Positions 58,625 through 64,000 of a stretch of 64,000 nt of DNA are shown here, piece by piece. Each line of letters starts with the position of its first letter. The stretch's first letter is position 1. Position numbers and translations under genes: made by a program. The stretch is from Pseudobacillus wudalianchiensis (GTDB taxonomy: Bacteria; Bacillota; Bacilli; Bacillales; Domibacillaceae). The DNA lies in contig NZ_MAYT01000027.1 in NCBI RefSeq assembly GCF_001685015.1, positions 149,436 to 213,435 on the forward strand, given 5' to 3'. Under the pieces are notes generated by a model. The model did no database searches and was not told where the DNA came from. It was given only the letters and a program-made list of their open reading frames with translations.

Positions 58625-60751
58625 TTAGTCGTTACTCTCCTGCTTTTTATGGGCTTCTATTAAATATGTTTCAAAATCTTGGCCAGACAGCGGCTTACTA
58701 AACAAAAATCCTTGCCCCTGATTACAGCCGTCCTCATGCAGTATAGCTAATTGCTCTTTGCTTTCCACTCCCTCGGCAATAACATTCATGCCAAGTGTCC
58801 GTGCTAGGGTCAGGACAGCTTGCACAATTGCCTGACTTTCTTCATTATGGTGAATATCGCGAATGAAAGAAGCATCAATTTTTAACGTATCGACAGGTAA
58901 GTACTTAATATAGCTAAATGAACTATACCCGGTGCCAAAATCATCAATCGAAATATGAATCCCTGAATCTCTAAGCTGCTGTAAAGTATCTGCCGCATGA
59001 TCGAAATCCGCAAATACACTTTCTGTCACCTCAAGCTCCAGCAGCTCTGGGTCCAGCTCTGTTTCTGTTAAAATCTCTTGAATTTTTTCCACGATGTTTG
59101 GATGGGCCAGTTGACGGACAGACATATTAATAGATATTCTCAACGGTTTATAGCCTTTACGCTGCCATTCTTTATTTTGTTTGCACCCATGGCGGAGCAC
59201 CCATTCCCCAAGAGGAAGGATCAAGCCAGTTTCCTCAGCCAGCGGAATAAATTTATTGGGAGGAATGCGCCCAAGCTCTGGATGATGCCAGCGGACAAGT
59301 GCTTCCATTCCAATGACCTCGTTGTTTGTAATGTCCATTTTAGGCTGGTAATCAATATGAAATTGCTCAAGTTCAATAGCTTTTCTCATCTCATTTTCTA
59401 GTAAAATCCGCTCTAATGATTTTTCTTCCATTTCAGTTTTAAACAGAGCGTATCCGTTGCGCCCTCGTTCTTTTACAAAATAAAGGGCAGAGTCCGCCTT
59501 ATTTAGCAGCTCATCCGGCTGCTCTCCATGCTCCGGAAAACGAGCGATGCCTACACTGCAGGAAAGGGTATATTGCTGCTCTGCGACCTTTAACGGCTTT
59601 TGAAAGTTGGATTGAATTCTTTTGGCTAACCGCTCAAGTTCTTCCGCGTTCTGAACATCTCTCAGCAAAATCGTGAATTCATCGCCACCTAAGCGGGCGA
59701 TTAAATCGGTTGTACGAACGGACTTTTTAATAAGACGGGCCGCTTCTGTCAAAATGAAATCACCCGTTTCATGGCCCCATGAATCGTTGACAAATTTAAA
59801 ACGGTCTAAATCAAGAAACATCACAGCAAACTGGGATGAGGTTTTTTTTGCCCGTTCTATTTCTTTTCGCAACTGCTGCATGAAGAGCCGGCGATTCGGA
59901 AGATCTGTCAACGTATCATGATAAGCTAAATGATAAACCATTTGCTCTGATTCTTTTCGTTCCGTTACATCCCTCATCGCTAATACGAAGCTTTCAATTT
60001 CTCCGTTTTTAAAGATAGGGCTAATTTTTGTTTCCATGTACTTATATTCGTTGCGAATGGTTCGGATACGAAACTCAAGCTGAGCAGAGATTTTCTTTTT
60101 AGCAGCCAGCTTATCTAACTTCGCCAAAACCTTTTTACTATCTCCCTCATGAACAAATTGACACAACTGTCCCGATGCTAATACATCCAGATCGTAACCG
60201 AGCAAGGAAGCATGAGAGGGAGAAACGTATCGAAAACCCCCTTGTTTATCGATCACTGCAACTAAATCAGATGAATGCTCTGTAATAAGACGGTACTTTT
60301 CTTCGCTCCCTCTTAATTCTTCCTCTATTTGTTTGCGGCTGCTAATATCGTTTCGTATAGACACATACTGATAAGGCTTCCCATTCTCATTTAGAAAAGG
60401 CACTATTGTGGTATCGACCCAATAAAAAGAACCATCTTTTGCTCGATTTCTTACCTCTCCCCTCCAAATACGGCCGGTCCCAATCGTTGCCCACATCTCT
60501 TTAAAAAAGGAGCTAGGATGATAGTCGGAATTTAAAATTCGATGATCCTGTCCCAGCAATTCTTCCTCGCTGTACTTTGAAATCTTAGAAAATTGCTCGT
60601 TTACGTACAAAATCTTTCCTTGCTGATCCGTTATGGCTACAATAGCAGACTGATCAAGCGCATATTTAACATCTGTCAGTTCTTTTAAAACCACCTCGAA
60701 CTGTTCACTTTCTCTGTTATCAGGATTATTCAAAAGGGAATATTTAGGCAT
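58625..60751 (-). CDS. PAS-PAS-GGDEF-EAL protein
   Basis: A 708-residue cytoplasmic protein. Two PAS domains (about 20-145 and 150-270; ITDQQGKILYVNEQFSKISK, RNRAKDGSFYWVDTTI) precede GGDEF (about 275-440) with intact RLGGDEFTIL and an RTTD inhibitory site five residues before it. An EAL domain (about 450-700) has GMEALVRWHHP, SINMSVRQL, LEVTESVF, SIDDFGTGYSS and KIDASFI. Both synthesis and breakdown of cyclic-di-GMP look possible. No membrane segment is seen. It sits between the partner-switch operon and the MASE3 protein. Confidence 0.92.
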   Translation of the reverse strand: MPKYSLLNNPDNRESEQFEVVLKELTDVKYALDQSAIVAITDQQGKILYVNEQFSKISKYSEEELLGQDHRILNSDYHPSSFFKEMWATIGTGRIWRGEVRNRAKDGSFYWVDTTIVPFLNENGKPYQYVSIRNDISSRKQIEEELRGSEEKYRLITEHSSDLVAVIDKQGGFRYVSPSHASLLGYDLDVLASGQLCQFVHEGDSKKVLAKLDKLAAKKKISAQLEFRIRTIRNEYKYMETKISPIFKNGEIESFVLAMRDVTERKESEQMVYHLAYHDTLTDLPNRRLFMQQLRKEIERAKKTSSQFAVMFLDLDRFKFVNDSWGHETGDFILTEAARLIKKSVRTTDLIARLGGDEFTILLRDVQNAEELERLAKRIQSNFQKPLKVAEQQYTLSCSVGIARFPEHGEQPDELLNKADSALYFVKERGRNGYALFKTEMEEKSLERILLENEMRKAIELEQFHIDYQPKMDITNNEVIGMEALVRWHHPELGRIPPNKFIPLAEETGLILPLGEWVLRHGCKQNKEWQRKGYKPLRISINMSVRQLAHPNIVEKIQEILTETELDPELLELEVTESVFADFDHAADTLQQLRDSGIHISIDDFGTGYSSFSYIKYLPVDTLKIDASFIRDIHHNEESQAIVQAVLTLARTLGMNVIAEGVESKEQLAILHEDGCNQGQGFLFSKPLSGQDFETYLIEAHKKQESND

Positions 60752-60794
60752 GGCAGATCTCTCTTTTCTATTCTATATTTATCTATAAGGCAAG

Positions 60795-60826
60795 CAAAAA
60801 ACCGACTCTAAAAAAGAGTCGGTTGC
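60795..60826 (-). terminator. Terminator of the partner-switch operon
   Basis: AACCGACTCT (60800-60809) and AGAGTCGGTT (60815-60824) form a perfect 10-bp stem with T-runs. Confidence 0.85.
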
Positions 60827-61010
60827 ACTACTCGCTCCAAGCCATTCAAGTGCCCACTTACAAATGACTATTCATCGCTTCCACTTTAAAGGCAATATGT
60901 AAAATAAGTCCATGATCTTTATACGATTATCATAGAACTATATGCCCAATAAGTCAATAAGCAGAAGGCGGATAGGTTGTGACATTAGACCGACTATTGG
61001 TCAAATTAAG

Positions 61011-62153
61011 TTAATAGAGAATGGCCGTCACGATCGTTATGTCATCCTCAAAAGTGTTCGGATTTCGGGAGTATTTTTTTTCTTTGAGCAATTGACAAAT
61101 AATCTGTTCTGATTCCAAGTGACGATGCTGTCTGACCATCTTTTTTAATTCCTCAATAGCTGCTCCTACCGTCTGTTCCCCATGCTCGATCAAGCCATCT
61201 GTATATAAAACTAGCACTGCTCTTCCTTCATAATCAAACTGTCCTTCCTTCACTTCGATCTGCTCTATCATTCCTAACGGAGGACAACTACTCTCTAATT
61301 CTGTCACATCGCCTGTATAGTCAATAAATAGTCCGGGTGGATGACCAGCTGACGCATACCTTATCTGTTTTGCGTCTGTGTCAATGTGAACATAAATCCC
61401 CGAAATAAAATACGTGCGTAACGTTGCTTGCTGGGATTTAAATAAACTATAAACATGGCTGTTCATTTTTTCTAACACATTAGCGGGTTTCACTGTTTCG
61501 TATAAAACAGATCGAAGAAGCGAACGGATAGAAACAGCTAACAAAGCAGAAGTAATGCCATGTCCCATGACATCTAGCACGAATAGGCTATATTCATGCT
61601 CATTCAGCTGGTACCAGACGTACAGGTCACCACCAATCATTGTTGAAGGCAAATAAGCCCCTGTAATATGAATATCTTGATTTCTGATTGGCTGGCTTAA
61701 CAGCTCTTTTTGCACTTTACGAGCTAACCTTAAATCTTCTTGGAGTTGTTGCTCGGCTTCTTTTTTGGCTGAAATATCCGTAAAGACAGAAGCATAAAAA
61801 AGCGGTTTCCCTTTCTCATCCTTGATCACGGTTATCGTCGTCCACTGAACATAAAACTGGCCATCTTTTCTCTTGTTCCAAATTTCTCCTTTCCATTGAC
61901 CATGTCGAGCGATTGAGTCCCATATATTTTTATAAAAAGCCTCACTATGTTTCCCAGACCGAATCACTCTCGGTGTTAAGCCAATTACTTCTTTATCAAA
62001 ACCGGTAATTTCAGTGAAGGCTGGATTAATAAACAGGATCTTTCCTTCAACGTTTGTCACCATCACGCCTTCCATGATGCTTTGGAAAAGACGATCAGCT
62101 AAAAATTCACTCGCTTCTGATAAAGAGGCCGTCAATGGTTTCGTAAGCTTCAT
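61011..62153 (-). CDS. PAS-domain PP2C phosphatase (RsbU/RsbP-like)
   Basis: ATG at 62153 follows GGGGAAGGA and gives 380 residues; the longer frame to 62216 overlaps the STAS gene and lacks a signal. A PAS domain (about 20-135; GVMVTNVEGKILFINPAFTE, NKRKDGQFYVQWTTI) is joined by a helix to a SpoIIE-type PP2C domain. Its metal-binding acidic motifs are present: IGGDLYVW, LDVMGHGITSAL, LYTDGLIEHG and EDDITIVT. It should dephosphorylate the STAS protein encoded just upstream, and so switch the pathway on. The PAS domain is the likely signal input. Confidence 0.92.
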   Translation of the reverse strand: MKLTKPLTASLSEASEFLADRLFQSIMEGVMVTNVEGKILFINPAFTEITGFDKEVIGLTPRVIRSGKHSEAFYKNIWDSIARHGQWKGEIWNKRKDGQFYVQWTTITVIKDEKGKPLFYASVFTDISAKKEAEQQLQEDLRLARKVQKELLSQPIRNQDIHITGAYLPSTMIGGDLYVWYQLNEHEYSLFVLDVMGHGITSALLAVSIRSLLRSVLYETVKPANVLEKMNSHVYSLFKSQQATLRTYFISGIYVHIDTDAKQIRYASAGHPPGLFIDYTGDVTELESSCPPLGMIEQIEVKEGQFDYEGRAVLVLYTDGLIEHGEQTVGAAIEELKKMVRQHRHLESEQIICQLLKEKKYSRNPNTFEDDITIVTAILY

Positions 62154-62178
62154 TGCCGGTCCTTCCCCTTTCCCGGAG

Positions 62179-62538
62179 CTAGCAAATGGAGGGATTGTCA
62201 TTTTGAGCTGCCTCAAAAAAGTTAATAGCTGCTTCTATATCAGGAAACAATTTAATAAACGCTGTAAACTTTACAATTGCAAAAATTTCTTCAATGGACT
62301 GGCCAATCCCTGAAATCGCCATATCCTTTTGCTGCTTACGCATATTCATGACACTTTCAGCTATGATTCCAAGTCCAGCACTATTGATGTACTGTATTGG
62401 TTTTAGATCAAGAACAAAATAATCTACCGATCCTGCCGTAAATTTCAGCATAGCAGCCCGGAACAGCTCAATATTCTTTAACGTAATGTCTTCTTCCCAA
62501 TGCATCACTTGTATACGATTAAAGCTTTCTATTTTCAC
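62179..62538 (-). CDS. STAS-domain anti-sigma factor antagonist
   Basis: A 119-residue SpoIIAA/RsbV-type protein. The phosphorylation segment DLKPIQYINSAGLGIIAESV has the serine in NSAGLG. GTG at 62538 follows AAGGGGGAG. In such switches the unphosphorylated form binds the kinase (gene at 62551) and frees its target, while the kinase phosphorylates this serine and the PP2C phosphatase removes the phosphate. All three genes are adjacent and in this order. Confidence 0.92.
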   Translation of the reverse strand: MKIESFNRIQVMHWEEDITLKNIELFRAAMLKFTAGSVDYFVLDLKPIQYINSAGLGIIAESVMNMRKQQKDMAISGIGQSIEEIFAIVKFTAFIKLFPDIEAAINFFEAAQNDNPSIC

Positions 62539-62550
62539 TCTTTCTCCCCC

Positions 62551-62949
62551 TTAATGACAACTCTTCTGCATATGAAAAATGACATAGCCTTCTTTTTCAT
62601 CCAGCCAGACTTTATCCATAATATTTAATATTAATTGAAGCCCTCTTCCACAAGAAGACACATTTACCTCTTCTTTTTTTCCAATACAAAAGCGGCTTCC
62701 TTTTTGCTTTAGAGAAATTCTAATCGTGTGGTTATCGACATTCCAGCTGAGATGTACAGGTTCGTGACTTGATCCTCTCCCATATTCGAGGGAGTTAACG
62801 GCTGCTTCTTCGAGAGCGAGTCGAAGCATGATTTGGACAGTCGGCGGAAAACCAAGTTTTTCCGCCAACTGATCGTTTCTTTTCATTGCTTCCCATACAT
62901 CTTTCTCTGTTTTGATTGGCATTTCTATACAATTAAACTGGAGACTCAT
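62551..62949 (-). CDS. Anti-sigma factor-type serine kinase (RsbW-like)
   Basis: A 132-residue HATPase_c_2 protein. The N-box reads LRLALEEAAVNSLEYG and the last glycine box CGRGLQLILNIMD. The middle box, usually DxGxGF, is replaced by LKQKGSRFCIG, so ATP binding may be altered. It should bind its target and phosphorylate the STAS partner. No sigma factor gene is in the window. The gene lies directly downstream of a chemoreceptor gene. Confidence 0.88.
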   Translation of the reverse strand: MSLQFNCIEMPIKTEKDVWEAMKRNDQLAEKLGFPPTVQIMLRLALEEAAVNSLEYGRGSSHEPVHLSWNVDNHTIRISLKQKGSRFCIGKKEEVNVSSCGRGLQLILNIMDKVWLDEKEGYVIFHMQKSCH

Positions 62950-62974
62950 TCTCTTCTTCCTTTCAAGTCTCTCA

Positions 62975-64000
62975 CTAAATTTTGAACTTAGCAGCTAGGT
63001 GATTGAGGCTCTCTGCCATGCTTGCCAAGTCCGCTGCTGTAGAAGCCGTTTCTTGAACACTGGCTGCTGCTTCTTCAGAAACCGCGGCAATGTTTTGCAC
63101 AGACAACAGAACTTCTTGTGCTTGCGCCGCTTGTTCCTCGCTTGCAGAAGCAATTTCAATTACCTTAGATGCATTTTCTTTTACAAGTGATAAGATCGTT
63201 CCGAAGGTTTCCCCTGCTTGGATTGCTTTACCATTGCCGCTGTCAACCGCTTCAACCGAACGTTTTGTATTTTCCTGAATTGTAACGATAAGTTCAGAAA
63301 TTTCTTTTGTTGCTGTCCCACTTCGTTCTGCCAGTTTGCGAACCTCATCAGCGACTACTGCAAATCCTTTTCCTGCTTCACCTGCACGTGCTGCTTCAAT
63401 CGCCGCGTTTAAAGCTAACAAATTCGTTTGCTCGGCAATATCGTCGATCACTTCAATAATTTCACCAATTTGAACTGATTTGTCAGCCAAGTCTTGAATA
63501 CTGGCATTAATTTGCTCCATGCCAGTGATCGTTTCATTGATCACTTTTTCACCAGCTTGAGCTGCCTCTAGTGTTTTTTCAGAAAGATTAGCTGCGTCTT
63601 CTGTGTTTCTGGAAACCGCTTGTACCGCTGTGGCCATTTCAGTAACCATATCAGCAGACGTTCCGGCATCATGCGCTTGCTGCTGTGTACCTGTTGCGAC
63701 TTCTTCTGTACTTGCAGAAATTTCTTCTGCATTGGCAGCAAGGTTAGAAGCACTCTCATTTACTTCTGCAATAGCTGTTCGCATCCCAGCGATCATTTGA
63801 TTAAACGATTGGACTAATTCGCCAATTTCATCTTTTGATTGATAATCACTTTGGACGGCTAAGTCTCCTTCTTTGGCTTTCGCCATTTTCTCAACCATAT
63901 CCTTCATTGGCGCTGTAATTATCCGAGAAATCGTTAATCCCAACATCAATGCAATAACGGCAGAAGCCAAAATGACGATCACCATGAAAATAGAAGTAGT
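62975..64000 (-). CDS. Methyl-accepting chemotaxis protein, N-terminus cut by window edge
   Basis: The frame is open to base 64000, so the sensor part lies outside. The visible 341 residues start within the last membrane helix ([20 protein letters not shown]). A HAMP domain follows ([20 protein letters not shown]), then a long coiled-coil signalling domain with the hairpin tip [20 protein letters not shown] and [19 protein letters not shown]. It would signal to CheA/CheW. Its position at the head of a partner-switch operon suggests it may feed that switch instead or as well. Confidence 0.93.
   Translation of the reverse strand, partial: TTSIFMVIVILASAVIALMLGLTISRIITAPMKDMVEKMAKAKEGDLAVQSDYQSKDEIGELVQSFNQMIAGMRTAIAEVNESASNLAANAEEISASTEEVATGTQQQAHDAGTSADMVTEMATAVQAVSRNTEDAANLSEKTLEAAQAGEKVINETITGMEQINASIQDLADKSVQIGEIIEVIDDIAEQTNLLALNAAIEAARAGEAGKGFAVVADEVRKLAERSGTATKEISELIVTIQENTKRSVEAVDSGNGKAIQAGETFGTILSLVKENASKVIEIASASEEQAAQAQEVLLSVQNIAAVSEEAAASVQETASTAADLASMAESLNHLAAKFKI

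Overview
The window reads as chromosomal DNA of a spore-forming member of the Bacillaceae. It is AT-rich, has strong AGGAGG-type ribosome binding sites, frequent GTG and TTG starts, and many genes typical of that family: FosB, YqhV, YuiD, YdhK, a Spo0M-like protein, GerPF/GerPC-like and CotP-like spore proteins, and YtcJ-type amidohydrolases. The species cannot be fixed from the sequence. No rRNA, tRNA, CRISPR array, intact insertion sequence or prophage was seen.

Layout. 1-2.6 kb: a partial short-chain dehydrogenase divergent from a TetR regulator, then about 1.1 kb of decayed DNA. 2.6-6.3 kb: a heterodimeric ABC exporter behind a possible attenuating leader. 6.3-7.7 kb: sparse DNA with gene remnants and one 56-residue protein. 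7.7-10.3 kb: a TetR-controlled ABC-2 exporter. 10.3-11.2 kb: a small membrane protein fused by deletion to a broken pspA-like gene. 11.2-15 kb: DJ-1/PfpI protein, DsbA/FrnE oxidoreductase, SLH protein, acetyltransferase. 15.2-17.3 kb: four genes resembling an orphan immunity cluster. 17.4-19.8 kb: a spore-type cassette of four GerPF-like proteins (five domains), one GerPC-like protein and an Hsp20/CotP-like protein. 20-22.7 kb: feoA-feoB and a Cys-rich partner. 22.8-26.5 kb: YuiD, ankyrin protein, NCS2 permease, DUF1259 protein. 26.6-30 kb: YdhK lipoprotein, a two-component system and a four-helix copper-binding protein. 30-32.1 kb: DoxX and DODA dioxygenase divergent from an XRE-cupin regulator. 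32.1-36.4 kb: FosB, YqhV, a lipoprotein, a coiled-coil protein, a catalytically dead NlpC/P60 protein, an SGNH hydrolase and two small proteins. 36.5-41.6 kb: a CoA transferase, then class I ribonucleotide reductase beta and alpha genes behind a cobalamin riboswitch. 41.7-50.1 kb: a short Spo0M-like protein, membrane proteins, two LysR regulators each divergent from a transporter region, a cytochrome b-like membrane protein and a decayed YbaK gene. 50.4-55.7 kb: two YtcJ-type amidohydrolases and a RocR-like sigma-54 activator with a consensus -24/-12 promoter. 56.3-64 kb: two GGDEF-EAL proteins and an operon of chemoreceptor, anti-sigma kinase, STAS protein and PAS-PP2C phosphatase.

How the genes work together. 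Several local circuits are visible: TetR proteins facing near-perfect inverted repeats in divergent or upstream promoters; B12 control of a B12-independent reductase; sigma-54 control of amidohydrolases; and a receptor, partner-switch and cyclic-di-GMP block at the right edge. The least described element is the GerP-like/Hsp20 spore cassette.
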